This document shows, one piece after another, positions 8,165 through 16,722 of a stretch of 64,000 nucleotides of DNA. A program made the translations under genes and the position numbers. Source of the stretch: Rhodocyclaceae bacterium (lineage in GTDB: Bacteria; Pseudomonadota; Gammaproteobacteria; Burkholderiales; Rhodocyclaceae); NCBI GenBank assembly GCA_023150275.1, contig JAKLLG010000002.1, positions 324,511 to 388,510 on the forward strand, written 5' to 3'. The notes under the pieces are model-generated. The model did not search any database. It saw only the letters and a program-made list of their open reading frames with translations, and was not told the DNA's origin. Each line of letters opens with the position of its first letter. Position 1 is the first letter of the stretch.

Positions 8165-8590
8165 ATGAAGATGCTGATTGCCGTGGATGGTTCCGACAGC
8201 GCGCTGCGCGCGGTGGCTGCCGCGATTGCCGAGGCGGGAGCGCGGCGCGAGGCGCCGGAGCTTCACCTGCTGCACGTGCACCGGCCGATCCCCGATGCGC
8301 GCGTGCAGCAGCATGTCAGCCGCGAAAGCCTGGAGCACTACTACCGCGACGAAAGCCTGCCGCAGCTCACGGCCGCCGAGGCCGCGCTGAACGCTGCCGG
8401 CCTGGCCTTCACGCGCCATATCCACGTTGGCGAGGCGGCCGAGATCATTGCCAAGGTCGCCGGCGAGCTCGGCTGCGAGCGCATCGTGATGGGCACGCAC
8501 GGGCGCAGCGCGCTCGGCGATGCGGTGCTCGGCTCGGTGTCGCACCGTCTGCTGCGGCTCGCGCCCTGCCCGGTGCTGCTCGTCAAGTGA
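8165..8590 (+). CDS. Universal stress protein UspA family
   Basis: A 141-residue single Usp domain starting KMLIAVDGSDSALRAV. It has the ATP-binding signature GTHGRSALGDAVLGSVSHRLL (G-2x-G-9x-G-S) near residues 113-133, so it is probably an ATP-binding UspA-type protein. AAGGAGTC lies eight bases before the ATG. Its stop overlaps the GTG start of copA (GTGA at 8587), so the two are translationally coupled. That is an unusual partner for a copper ATPase and suggests a stress-linked role in copper or anaerobic metabolism. Confidence 0.9.
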   Translation: MKMLIAVDGSDSALRAVAAAIAEAGARREAPELHLLHVHRPIPDARVQQHVSRESLEHYYRDESLPQLTAAEAALNAAGLAFTRHIHVGEAAEIIAKVAGELGCERIVMGTHGRSALGDAVLGSVSHRLLRLAPCPVLLVK

Positions 8591-11016
8591 ACGAAACCGC
8601 AGCAATCGCCGCAACCACAACGCGCCGCCTCGACCTGCCGGTCAGCGGCATGACCTGCGCCGCCTGTGCGGCGCGCATCGAGAAGGTGCTCAACCGCCTG
8701 CCCGGCGTCAGCGCGAGCGTGAACCTCGCTGCCGAGCGCGCGCAGGTGCAGATGTCCTCCGCTGACACGACGCCGCAGCAGCTCATCGCCGCGATCGAGA
8801 AGGCCGGTTTCGGCGTGCCGCCGCAGAGCGTCGAACTCGCCATCGGCGGCATGACCTGTGCCGCCTGCGCGACGCGCATCGAGAAGGTGTTGAACCGCAT
8901 CGACGGCGTCGAGGCAGCGGTGAACCTCGCCGCCGAAACGGCGCGCATCCGCTTCGTTCCGGGAGCGGTCGATCCGGCGCGGCTGGTGCAGGCGGTGGAG
9001 AAGGCCGGCTTCACGGCGCGCGTCGCCGACGAGCGCATGCGTGCCGAGGAAAAGGCGAAGAAGGAAGCCGCCTGGCGTGCCGAACGCCGGCGTTTCTGGA
9101 TCGCCGCCGCCTTGACGGCGCCGCTCGTCGCGCAGATGTTCTGGATGTTCGGCAGCGACATGAAACACGGGGAGCACGGTGGCGACCCGCTGCCGCGCTG
9201 GTTGCAGATGCTGCTCGCGACGCCGGTGCAGTTCTGGATCGGCTGGCGCTTCTACGACGGCACCTGGAAGGCGCTGCGCGGCGGCGGCATCGGCGGCGCC
9301 AACATGGATGTGCTGGTGGCGCTCGGCACGACGATGGCCTGGGCGCTGTCGGCGGTGGTGACGCTCGCCGGGCTCGCACATGAGCACGTCTATTTCGAGG
9401 CGTCCGCCGCGGTGATTACGCTGGTGCTGATGGGCAAGCTGCTCGAAGCGCGCGCCAAGGCCGGCACCACGGCGGCGATCGAGGCGCTGCTGCGGCTGGC
9501 GCCGAAAACCGCGCGCATCGAGCGTGACGGGCAACTGGTCGATGTGCCGGCCGATACGCTGCTGCCGGGCGACGTCTTCATCGTGCGCCCGGGCGATGCG
9601 ATACCGGTCGATGGGCAGGTGCTCGCCGGCGCTTCCAGCGTGAACGAGGCGATGCTCACCGGCGAGAGCATGCCGGTCGCCAAGGCCGCGGGCGACGCGG
9701 TGTTCGCCGCCACGCACAACGAACTCGGGCAACTGCGCTGCCGCGCCACCGGCGTCGGCGAGCACACCCTGCTCGCCGGCATCATCCGCCTGGTGGCCGA
9801 GGCGCAAGGCTCGAAGGCGCCGGTGCAGCGGCTTGCCGACCGCATCTCGGCGATCTTCGTGCCGGCGGTCTGCGCGATTGCGCTGCTTGCCTTTGCCGGC
9901 TGGCTGGCGGCGGGCGCTGACGCGAGCGAGGCGCTGATCAACGCCGTCGCCGTGCTCGTCATTGCCTGCCCGTGCGCGCTCGGGCTGGCGACGCCGACGG
10001 CGATCATGGTCGGCACCGGGCAGGGCGCCGGCGCCGGCATTCTGGTGAAGAACGCCGAGGCGCTGGAACGGGCGGAGAAGATCGGCGTCATCGCCGTCGA
10101 CAAGACCGGCACGCTCACCGAAGGCGCGCCGGCGGTGACCGACATCGTGCCGCTGGCCAGCTCGCCTGCATCGGCCGACGCGGTGCTGCGCCTCGCCGCC
10201 GCGCTCGAACAGGGCTCCGAACATCCGCTCGCGAAAGCGGTGCTGAAGCGCGCCGCGGCGATGCCGCTGCCTGCCGCGACCGATTTTTCCGCGCTGCCGG
10301 GCCGCGGCGTTGTCGCGCTCATCGACGGCCGCCGGCTGCAGCTCGGCGCGCCGGGCTGGGCGGCAGCCGGCGCCCTCGCCGACGATGCCGTCGTCCGGCG
10401 CCTGCAGGGCGAGGGGAAAACGGTGGTCGTGCTCGCCGCGGACGACGCGGCGCTCGGCCTCATTGCCATCGCTGACCCGCTGCGGCCCGGTTCGCGGGCG
10501 GCCATCGCACGCCTTGCCGCGCTCGGCATCGAGGTGGTGATGCTCACTGGCGACAACCGCGTTACCGCGGCGGCGGTCGCGGCGGCGGCCGGCATCGCCC
10601 GCTTCGAGGCGGAGGTGCTGCCCGGCGACAAGGCGGCGGCGGTCGCCGCGCTGAAGGAGGGCGGGCGCATCGTCGCGATGGTCGGCGACGGCATCAACGA
10701 CGCGCCGGCACTCGCCGCCGCCGACATCGGCTTTGCGATGGGTGCCGGCTCGGATGCGGCGATCCACGCCGCCGACATCACGCTGGTGAAGAGCGACCTC
10801 GCCGCGGTGGCGGACGCCATCGCGCTGTCGCGCGCGACGCTCGCCAAGATCCGGCAGAATCTTTTCTTCGCCTTCATCTACAACGTGCTCGGCATCCCGC
10901 TCGCGGCGCTGGGCATGCTCAACCCGGTGGTCGCCGGCGCCGCGATGGCGATGAGTTCGGTCTCGGTGGTTTCGAACTCGCTGCTGCTCAAGCGCTGGCG
11001 ACCGGCTGCCCGATAA
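8587..11016 (+). CDS. copA: Copper-translocating P1B-type ATPase
   Basis: An 809-residue heavy-metal pump with two N-terminal HMA domains (GMTCAAC at residues 21-27 and about 89-95). About eight membrane helices follow, with the CPC motif at residues 461-463, the phosphorylation site DKTGT at 505-509, the GDGINDAPAL hinge, and a MSSVSVVSNSLLLKRW C-terminus. These mark a Cu(I) exporter of the CopA type; a cbb3-assembly (CcoI-like) role is possible because of the neighbours. The start is a GTG overlapping the uspA stop. The CopZ-like gene follows 13 bases downstream. Confidence 0.93.
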   Translation: MNETAAIAATTTRRLDLPVSGMTCAACAARIEKVLNRLPGVSASVNLAAERAQVQMSSADTTPQQLIAAIEKAGFGVPPQSVELAIGGMTCAACATRIEKVLNRIDGVEAAVNLAAETARIRFVPGAVDPARLVQAVEKAGFTARVADERMRAEEKAKKEAAWRAERRRFWIAAALTAPLVAQMFWMFGSDMKHGEHGGDPLPRWLQMLLATPVQFWIGWRFYDGTWKALRGGGIGGANMDVLVALGTTMAWALSAVVTLAGLAHEHVYFEASAAVITLVLMGKLLEARAKAGTTAAIEALLRLAPKTARIERDGQLVDVPADTLLPGDVFIVRPGDAIPVDGQVLAGASSVNEAMLTGESMPVAKAAGDAVFAATHNELGQLRCRATGVGEHTLLAGIIRLVAEAQGSKAPVQRLADRISAIFVPAVCAIALLAFAGWLAAGADASEALINAVAVLVIACPCALGLATPTAIMVGTGQGAGAGILVKNAEALERAEKIGVIAVDKTGTLTEGAPAVTDIVPLASSPASADAVLRLAAALEQGSEHPLAKAVLKRAAAMPLPAATDFSALPGRGVVALIDGRRLQLGAPGWAAAGALADDAVVRRLQGEGKTVVVLAADDAALGLIAIADPLRPGSRAAIARLAALGIEVVMLTGDNRVTAAAVAAAAGIARFEAEVLPGDKAAAVAALKEGGRIVAMVGDGINDAPALAAADIGFAMGAGSDAAIHAADITLVKSDLAAVADAIALSRATLAKIRQNLFFAFIYNVLGIPLAALGMLNPVVAGAAMAMSSVSVVSNSLLLKRWRPAAR

Positions 11017-11029
11017 CAGGAGAACGACA

Positions 11030-11236
11030 ATGCAGGAAACCATCGTCAAGGTCGGTGGCATGAGCTGCCAAGGCTGCGTGAAGAACATCACCGGCGTGCT
11101 CGAAAAGCTGCCCGGCGTCAGTGCGGTAGCGGTATCGCTGGAAGCCGGCGAGGCGCGTGTCAGCCACGATCCGGCGCAAAGCGATGTCGCGGCGCTGAAG
11201 GCTGCGATCGAGGATGCCGGCTTCGACGCGGCGTAG
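11030..11236 (+). CDS. Heavy-metal-associated (CopZ-like) copper chaperone
   Basis: A 68-residue single HMA domain with the metal-binding motif GMSCQGC (Cys13 and Cys16) in a beta-alpha-beta-beta-alpha-beta sized protein. AGGAG precedes the ATG. It lies immediately downstream of copA and probably shuttles Cu(I) to or from that pump. The Gln-Gly between the cysteines differs from the AA of the CopA domains but is within family variation. Confidence 0.9.
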   Translation: MQETIVKVGGMSCQGCVKNITGVLEKLPGVSAVAVSLEAGEARVSHDPAQSDVAALKAAIEDAGFDAA

Positions 11237-11325
11237 CCGTGCGGCTCTGCTAACATCGACGCACATCAGCGTTATACCTGAAGTACCTGAACGCACCAGA
11301 TCAATTTCCAACGCACCCAGGCAGA

Positions 11326-12387
11326 ATGACAATGTCAGAAAGTACCTCTCCGCCCGTCCGCCTCACCCAGCTTTCGCATGGTGGCGGCTGCGGCTGCAAG
11401 ATCGCCCCCGGCGTGCTCGAACAGATCCTCGCCAAGACGGCGCCGCCGTTCATGCCGCCGCAACTGCTGGTTGGCATCGAGACATCGGACGACGCCGCCG
11501 TCTGGCAACTGAACGACACGCAGGCGATCATCGCCACCACTGATTTCTTCATGCCGGTGGTGGATGATCCCTATCACTTCGGCCAGATCGCCGCGACCAA
11601 CGCCATCTCGGACATCTATGCGATGGGTGGCACGCCGCTCTTCGCGCTGGCCATCGTCGGCATGCCGGTCGCCAAACTCGACACCGGCACCATCAAGCGC
11701 ATTCTCGACGGCGGCGAAGCGATCTGCGCCAAGGCGCGCATCCCGATCGCCGGTGGCCACACCATCGATTCGCTGGAACCGATCTACGGCCTTGTCGCCA
11801 TCGGCCTGGTGCGCCCCGATCACGTCAAGCGCAACTTCGGCGCGAAGCCGGGCGACAAGCTGATTCTCGGCAAGGGCCTCGGCGTCGGCATCTACTCGGC
11901 GGCGTTCAAGAAGGATGCGCTGAAACCGCACGATTACGAGGCAATGATCGCCTCGACCACGCAGCTCAACACGCCGGGGCCGGCGCTCGCCTGCCTCGAC
12001 GGCGTGCACGCGCTGACCGACGTCACCGGCTTCGGCCTCGCCGGCCACCTGATGGAGATCTGCAAGGCCTCGGGCGTTGCCGCGAGCCTCGATTTCAACG
12101 CGCTGCCGATTCTCCCGAACGTGCTCGACTATGCCCGCGAAGGCTTCGTCACTGGTGCCTCGACGCGCAACCTGCAAAGCTACGGCAAGCTGCTGACACT
12201 CGCCGATCGCCTCGGCGAAGCGGAGCGCATGCTGCTCGCCGACCCGCAGACCAGCGGCGGCCTGCTCGTTTCGTGCGCACCGGATACCGTCACCGAGGTG
12301 CTCTCCATCTTCCTGCAGCAGGGCTTCGAGCGGGCATCGGTGGTGGGCGAGGTGATCGAGGGCTTGCCGCAGGTGGTGGTTAGCTAG
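11326..12387 (+). CDS. selD: Selenide, water dikinase (selenophosphate synthetase)
   Basis: A 353-residue SelD, making selenophosphate from selenide and ATP. The active-site segment HGGGCGCK carries Cys22 and Lys25, equivalent to E. coli Cys17 and Lys20, so this is the cysteine form rather than the selenocysteine form. The ATP-binding TTDFFMPVVDDPYHFGQIAA region and GGHTIDSLEP are intact. No selA, selB or mnmH is next to it, so whether it serves selenoprotein synthesis or tRNA selenation cannot be told here. The start could be 11326 or the second ATG at 11332; neither has a strong ribosome binding site. Confidence 0.93.
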   Translation: MTMSESTSPPVRLTQLSHGGGCGCKIAPGVLEQILAKTAPPFMPPQLLVGIETSDDAAVWQLNDTQAIIATTDFFMPVVDDPYHFGQIAATNAISDIYAMGGTPLFALAIVGMPVAKLDTGTIKRILDGGEAICAKARIPIAGGHTIDSLEPIYGLVAIGLVRPDHVKRNFGAKPGDKLILGKGLGVGIYSAAFKKDALKPHDYEAMIASTTQLNTPGPALACLDGVHALTDVTGFGLAGHLMEICKASGVAASLDFNALPILPNVLDYAREGFVTGASTRNLQSYGKLLTLADRLGEAERMLLADPQTSGGLLVSCAPDTVTEVLSIFLQQGFERASVVGEVIEGLPQVVVS

Positions 12388-12413
12388 ACTCCGCAAGCAC
12401 CGCCGCTGCCACG

Positions 12414-13328
12414 ATGCAACCGAAGGTCCGCCTCTCACTCGTGGCTGCCGTGCTCGCCACGGCGGTGCTTGCCTTCGCGTTTCAGTCCGAGGCGCGCGTC
12501 GGGTTCCAGCGTGCCCGGTTTGCCGTGCAGTACTGGCTCAATGCCACCGAATGGCAGCAGCGCGCGCTGTGGTTGGGCGATTACCGCGTGCAGGTCGAGG
12601 CGATGCCGATCGAGGGGCTGCATGCCGAAATCTCGGCGCTGACCTTCGATCCCGATCGCCGGACGCTGTTTACCGTCACCAACCAGAGCCCGGAGCTGAT
12701 CGAACTGTCGCTCGATGGTCGTATCCTGCGCCGCATGCCGCTGATCGGTTTTGGCGATACCGAGGCTGTCGAGTATGTGCGCAAGGATGTCTTCGTGATC
12801 AGCGACGAGCGCCAGCAGCGGCTGTTCAAGGTCCGTGTCGGTGCGGAGACGACGCGGCTCGATGCCGCCGACAGCGAGCAGTTTTCGCTCGGCATCGGCA
12901 AGCAGGGCAACAAGGGCTTCAAAGGCCTTGCCTACGATCCGGATGGCAAGCGCCTTTTCGTTGCCCGCGAGCGCGATCCGATCCGTATCTACGAAATCCA
13001 TGGTTTTCCGCGCGAGCCCGATGTGCCGATGGCGGTTTCCGTCATCGACGACCCCGGACAGTATCGCCGCCTCTTCGTGCGCGATCTCTCCAGCCTTCAG
13101 TACGACCGCCGCACCGGGCACCTGCTGGCGCTCTCCGACGAATCGCGCATGGTCGTCGAGATCGATACCGGTGGCCAGCCGGTGAGTACCTTGCGCCTCT
13201 CGCGTGGTCGCCACGGCCTGAAGCACGACGTGCCGCAGGCTGAAGGCGTCGCGATGGACGATGCCGGGGTGCTCTATCTCGTCAGCGAACCGAATCTGTT
13301 CTACGTGTTCAGGAAGAAGACGCGCTGA
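12414..13328 (+). CDS. SdiA-regulated domain (YjiK-like) protein
   Basis: A 304-residue protein with a short N-terminal membrane anchor or signal (residues 7-24, VAAVLATAVLAFAFQSEA). A beta-propeller-like SdiA-regulated domain follows, with repeated blades such as EISALTFDPDRRTLFTVTN, KGFKGLAYDPDGKRLFVA and SSLQYDRRTGHLLALSDES. Family function is unknown; it is probably periplasmic. It lies 26 bases after selD and may be co-transcribed, but no functional link is known. It ends before a G-rich hairpin that separates it from the convergent S4 gene. Confidence 0.8.
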   Translation: MQPKVRLSLVAAVLATAVLAFAFQSEARVGFQRARFAVQYWLNATEWQQRALWLGDYRVQVEAMPIEGLHAEISALTFDPDRRTLFTVTNQSPELIELSLDGRILRRMPLIGFGDTEAVEYVRKDVFVISDERQQRLFKVRVGAETTRLDAADSEQFSLGIGKQGNKGFKGLAYDPDGKRLFVARERDPIRIYEIHGFPREPDVPMAVSVIDDPGQYRRLFVRDLSSLQYDRRTGHLLALSDESRMVVEIDTGGQPVSTLRLSRGRHGLKHDVPQAEGVAMDDAGVLYLVSEPNLFYVFRKKTR

Positions 13329-13335
13329 AAGAAGA

Positions 13336-13358
13336 CACGGTTCCGGGGGGGGGGGAAC
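13336..13358. repeat. Hairpin with an 11-G homopolymer between convergent genes
   Basis: CGGTTCC (13336-13342) pairs perfectly with GGAACCG (13352-13358) around a G-only loop; the full G run is 13343-13353. It sits in the 44-base gap between two convergent genes and may act as a bidirectional terminator-like structure. There is no T-tract. The run length is a likely sequencing or replication slippage point. Confidence 0.6.
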
Positions 13359-13372
13359 CGCGCATCTGCGGC

Positions 13373-13981
13373 TTACAGCCGGATCGCGTAATACTCGACG
13401 ACGTGCTGCACCTCGATCGGGAATGGCACTTCGTTCGCATCGGGCGTGCGTGTGACCGTCGCGGCGACCTTGGCTTCGTCGAAACCGATCCATTCGGGGC
13501 GTGCCAGCGGCATGTTGGCGAGCGTCTCGATGACCATCGGGATTGCCTTTGCCTTGTCGGTGAGCGTGATGACGTCGCCGGCCTTGACGCGGATCGACGG
13601 AATCGTCACCGGGCGACCGTTCAGGCGCACGTGGCGGTGGCTGACGAGCTGGCGCGCGGCGACGGTGGTTGGCGCAAAGCCGGCGCGGAAGACGACGTTG
13701 TCGAGCCGGCGTTCGAGCAGTTCGAGCAGCGTGTTGCCGGTCTGTCCCTTGCTGTTCTTCGCCTCGCGGAAGAGGCGCTGCATCTGGCGCTCGGAAACGC
13801 CGTAGTTGTAGCGCAGCTTCTGCTTTTCCATCAGCTGCACGCCGAAGCCGGACTTGCGCTTCGGCTTCATGCCGTGCTGGCCAGGGCCGTAATCGCGGTT
13901 TGGGGTTTTACGGGTGAGTCCGGGCAATTCGACGCCGAGGGCACGGATCACTTTGACACGGGGGCCGGTGTAGCGGGCCAT
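13373..13981 (-). CDS. rpsD: Ribosomal protein S4 paralogue (cysteine-free, outside the alpha operon)
   Basis: A 202-residue S4-family protein. The N-terminal S4 domain begins MARYTGPRVKVIRALGVELP, and the RNA-binding S4 fold shows LERRLDNVVFRAGFAPT and ARQLVSHRHVRLNGRPV. It contains no cysteine and its N-terminal third differs clearly from the usual proteobacterial S4 (ARYLGPKCKLSRREGTDLF type), looking closer to the form seen in other phyla and plastids. It is not beside rpsK/rpoA as expected for the housekeeping gene. AGGAGAAACC precedes the ATG and chaN ends 25 bases upstream on the same strand, so it may be the last gene of the heme operon. Confidence 0.88.
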   Translation of the reverse strand: MARYTGPRVKVIRALGVELPGLTRKTPNRDYGPGQHGMKPKRKSGFGVQLMEKQKLRYNYGVSERQMQRLFREAKNSKGQTGNTLLELLERRLDNVVFRAGFAPTTVAARQLVSHRHVRLNGRPVTIPSIRVKAGDVITLTDKAKAIPMVIETLANMPLARPEWIGFDEAKVAATVTRTPDANEVPFPIEVQHVVEYYAIRL

Positions 13982-14006
13982 GGTTTCTCCTGTTTGAAGT
14001 AAGAGC

Positions 14007-14879
14007 TTAGGGTTTGCGCAGTTCGGCGCAGGGATCGGGGCGTTTGGCCGGGTCGGTCAGCCACAGGTAGTCGTAGAGCTTGTCGCGCCGCGCTGCCGCG
14101 AGTTCGCTTTCGTCCTCGACGAAGCCGACGCTGACGATGCGTCGTGTGCTGCCGAGCAGAGTCGGCACGCCGTAGTCGCGGCGCACGTGGCCGTTGCCGG
14201 CGAGCAGGAGCACCGGCTTGCCGGGCGTCGATGCCGCGAGCAGCGTGTCGGCCATCGCTGCGTCGCGTGCGCGCTGTGCGAGGCGCAGGCCGGGCAGGCG
14301 GTTGGCATCGAGTTCGCCGCAATGACCGCGCACGAGGTCGGCATCGAGGCGTTCGCGCGCGGTCTCGGGGAGCGGTGTGGCCACGAGTCGTGCCGCGCTT
14401 GCGGGCGGCAATGCCGCCTCGCCTTCGCTGGCGATCCTTCTCGCGATACTGCGCGAAATATTGCCGCCGATGACGTTGGCGCCGCTCGTGGCGAGCGCCG
14501 AGAACAGCGGCTGGTGCAGTGGCCAGCGCCAGCCCTTGGCATCGAAACCGATGTTGGAGAGCACGCGTTCGAGGCCGTGATCGCTGCCGATGCAGACGGC
14601 GTTGAAATCGAAGCTGCGCTCGCGGTCGAGGTGTTCGACGACCACCGTCGTCTGGCCGATGCGTCGTTTCAGTGCCCGCAGCAGTTCGCCGCGCCGCTCG
14701 TGATGGCGCAAGTTGTCGTGGCGTTCGCCAAGCAGTGCAAGGTCGCTGGCGGCAATGGCCGTGACCAGCGCATCGGCATCGATGGCTTGGCCATGGGCAT
14801 CGACGATGTGCTCGGCGGCGAGCGCCGGCAGGCCGCAGGCCAATGCCAGCGCACAGGCGAGGGTTCGCAGCAGCGTCAC
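14007..14879 (-). CDS. ChaN-family heme-binding protein
   Basis: A 290-residue protein with a signal sequence (residues 1-22, ending LPALA). The ChaN/cofactor-haem-binding domain shows LLGERHDNLRHH near residue 50 and VLLLAGNGHVRRDYG near the C-terminus. ChaN of Campylobacter is an iron-regulated outer-membrane lipoprotein that binds stacked hemes; here the lipobox is not classical, so lipidation is uncertain. It overlaps the DUF2149 gene by four bases (ATGA-type) and sits at the end of a TonB/CobN-like/ExbB-like cluster, supporting a heme-acquisition role. Confidence 0.85.
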   Translation of the reverse strand: MTLLRTLACALALACGLPALAAEHIVDAHGQAIDADALVTAIAASDLALLGERHDNLRHHERRGELLRALKRRIGQTTVVVEHLDRERSFDFNAVCIGSDHGLERVLSNIGFDAKGWRWPLHQPLFSALATSGANVIGGNISRSIARRIASEGEAALPPASAARLVATPLPETARERLDADLVRGHCGELDANRLPGLRLAQRARDAAMADTLLAASTPGKPVLLLAGNGHVRRDYGVPTLLGSTRRIVSVGFVEDESELAAARRDKLYDYLWLTDPAKRPDPCAELRKP

Positions 14880-15199
14880 TGCTTCCCTTCCGGCACGTAG
14901 ACCATCGAGCCGTCCTTCATGCGGTAGGCAACGCCGGCCTTTTCGCCATCGCCGCTGCCGATGCTTCCGTTGGCCTTGTACTTCTCGATTTTCTCGCCCT
15001 TTTTGATCATCATCTCCATGGTCGGTTTTCCCGGATCGGTGATCACCGTGATGTCCTGCTTGTTGAACGGGTTGATCAGCGGGTTCTGCGCCACGGTGAT
15101 GAGCAGCGCAGCGATGATGACGAGGAAGATGTCGATCAGGTTGACCACCGACAGGATCGGATCCTCGGTCTCGGGTTCATGCAGCAGCTTCAGGCTCAT
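14876..15199 (-). CDS. DUF2149 protein (HmuV-like)
   Basis: A 107-residue protein with one N-terminal membrane helix (LIDIFLVIIAALLITVAQNP) and a soluble tail ending in GVAYRMKDGSMVYVPEG, matching DUF2149. The topology is ExbD-like, and the family partners with MotA/TolQ/ExbB proteins. In Bacteroidota hmu heme-uptake operons, DUF2149 (HmuV) follows an ExbB-like HmuU and a CobN-like HmuS, the same combination as here. It overlaps the ExbB-like gene by four bases. I infer a proton-channel accessory role that energises heme transport or processing. Confidence 0.8.
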   Translation of the reverse strand: MSLKLLHEPETEDPILSVVNLIDIFLVIIAALLITVAQNPLINPFNKQDITVITDPGKPTMEMMIKKGEKIEKYKANGSIGSGDGEKAGVAYRMKDGSMVYVPEGKQ

Positions 15200-15693
15200 G
15201 CTTGTGCTCCGGCGCGGAGCGAATCACGCAAACTCTCGATTTCGAGGATTTCCTCAGCCAGCCAGCGGCGACGCACGTTCACCACCCAGTAGGTGATCGA
15301 AGCGGCGATCAGTGCCAGGATCACCGCCGAGAAGGCGACGGTGAGGTTGTTCGAGACTTCGGCGAGGTTGCCGTCGGAGAGCGATTTCAGCGCCGGACCC
15401 ATCGGGATCATCGTCGCGACAAGGCCGAGCATCGGCGTCACGCGGCTGGCGATGCGTGGCACTTCGAGTGCCTTGTGCGCGAGCACGTCGAGCTCGTCGG
15501 GCGAGAGCGTCGGCTGAGAAGAGAAGTGCGTGACGAGCGCGCGCCCGGCACCGCTTTTGCGCCGCAGTGCGAGCACGGCGAATTCGCCGAGCACCCAGAA
15601 GGCGTAGAGGAAAAGAATCGCGATCAGTGCCAGCGTGGGCAGCAGGAAGATCTGCGAGACCTGGTACATCGTGGTTTCGACTAGGTTGGACAT
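15196..15693 (-). CDS. MotA/TolQ/ExbB proton-channel family protein (HmuU-like)
   Basis: A 165-residue inner-membrane protein with three predicted helices (about residues 12-35, 88-115 and 120-142). The RVTPMLGLVATMIPMGPAL segment corresponds to the conserved ExbB/TolQ pore helix. The start at 15693 has GGGAG seven bases upstream; the longer open frame runs into the upstream gene. It overlaps DUF2149 downstream. It is distinct from the canonical ExbB at 40113-40928, so the genome carries at least two such channels. By analogy with hmu loci, I infer it drives the CobN-like/TonB heme system. Confidence 0.82.
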   Translation of the reverse strand: MSNLVETTMYQVSQIFLLPTLALIAILFLYAFWVLGEFAVLALRRKSGAGRALVTHFSSQPTLSPDELDVLAHKALEVPRIASRVTPMLGLVATMIPMGPALKSLSDGNLAEVSNNLTVAFSAVILALIAASITYWVVNVRRRWLAEEILEIESLRDSLRAGAQA

Positions 15694-15716
15694 GATGGCT
15701 CCCGTGTTGAGGTGGG

Positions 15717-16565
15717 TTACTGGATGAAGTAGCCGGCGAGACGCCAGACACCGTCGCGCTCGCGCACGGCGATGAGGTTTTCGGCAACGCCGGCCTTGTT
15801 GGAAAACTGGCTGTCGTAGATCAGCGTGACGTAGTCGCCGGCGGGCAAGTCCTGCTCCTTCGGCAATGTCGTCGTGTAGTGCAGGGAACGCAGCTTGCGG
15901 CCGGCCACGGCGCCCAGCGGAACCCGCGCGGCGGCAACGTCGCGGGCCCAGTCGTCGCGGGCGATGCGCGTGCGGAAGATTTCGCTGGCGCCGGCCCACG
16001 ATTCGGGATAACGGGCGCCGTCGAGCAGGCGCAGCACTTCACTCGCCGCCTGCTCGCTGCCCTGCAGTCTCGCCACGGCATCGGCCGGCGTGCGCGCCGC
16101 CTTGCTCAGTTGCAGTAGCTGTTCGTACTGCGCCGGACTCAGTGCTGTGCGGATGCGGTAGGTGCTGTCGATATGCGCTTCCGCCGCCTGCCGCTTCAGT
16201 TGCTGCAGGCGATCGAGGCGGGCGGCGAGTACGGCCGGCGTTGCACCGCCGAGCGCTTCCGCCGCAATGGCCTTCTCCAGCGTGCGTGCCTCGGCGAGCA
16301 AGGGCTGCAGACGCTCGCGCACTTCGAGCACGATGGAGGCCAGGCTGCCGTTCTGCTCCGGCGTGAGCGCGAGTTCCTTGCCGCGACCCTTCATCGCCTG
16401 CGCCAGCTGCGGCAGGTTCTCCGGCAGGATCAGCATGTAGTGCGGCAGCGTCGGTTCGTCGGGTGGTGGCGATGCCGGGCCGGATGCAAAGGCGCACGTC
16501 GTTGCCAGCAGGGTGGCTGTGGCGATTGTTTGACGCAAGGTGGGCATCGGGTTTGTTACGTTCAT
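15717..16565 (-). CDS. Periplasmic Spy/CpxP-like protein with DUF4019 domain
   Basis: A 282-residue exported protein. Residues about 7-29 form a signal peptide ending AFASG. The middle (about 60-170) is helical, with LTPEQ and LSPAQYEQLLQL motifs reminiscent of Spy/CpxP chaperones. The C-terminus (about 180-282, ESWAGASEIFRTRIARDDW to GVWRLAGYFIQ) matches DUF4019. The start at 16565 is uncertain (16547 also fits the signal peptide; neither has a good ribosome binding site). It lies between the second TonB receptor and the ExbB-like gene. The function is unknown; a periplasmic chaperone or heme-binding accessory is possible. Confidence 0.65.
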   Translation of the reverse strand: MNVTNPMPTLRQTIATATLLATTCAFASGPASPPPDEPTLPHYMLILPENLPQLAQAMKGRGKELALTPEQNGSLASIVLEVRERLQPLLAEARTLEKAIAAEALGGATPAVLAARLDRLQQLKRQAAEAHIDSTYRIRTALSPAQYEQLLQLSKAARTPADAVARLQGSEQAASEVLRLLDGARYPESWAGASEIFRTRIARDDWARDVAAARVPLGAVAGRKLRSLHYTTTLPKEQDLPAGDYVTLIYDSQFSNKAGVAENLIAVRERDGVWRLAGYFIQ

Positions 16566-16629
16566 GAGAGTCCGCTCGAAGTCAGGGAAACCGGGAGAGT
16601 CAATGGAACTGGGTGAGTCAATGGCCTTC

Positions 16630-16690
16630 ATTCCGGCGAAAGCCGGAATCCAGAAAAATCGACGAACTGGACCCCGGCGTTCGCCGGGGT
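16630..16690. repeat. Paired REP-like hairpins
   Basis: Two GC-rich stem-loops lie in tandem. ATTCCGGC-GAAA-GCCGGAAT spans 16630-16649 and ACCCCGGC-GTTC-GCCGGGGT spans 16671-16690. Both have eight-base perfect stems and four-base loops, separated by about 21 bases. This is the usual form of dispersed extragenic palindromes in many Betaproteobacteria. It lies within the heme operon and could affect mRNA stability between the TonB receptor and the DUF4019 gene. Confidence 0.8.
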
Positions 16691-16722
16691 GACGGCCCGA
16701 ATTTTGGTTGTCTTGGATCGCA

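Noticed and set aside
8341..11256. A 971-codon minus-strand frame opposite copA
   Set aside because: Arg/His-rich shadow translation without domain features; copA on the plus strand is unambiguous.
16630..16690. Intrinsic terminator splitting the heme operon
   Set aside because: The paired hairpins lack T-tracts on either strand and have the form of dispersed REP elements.
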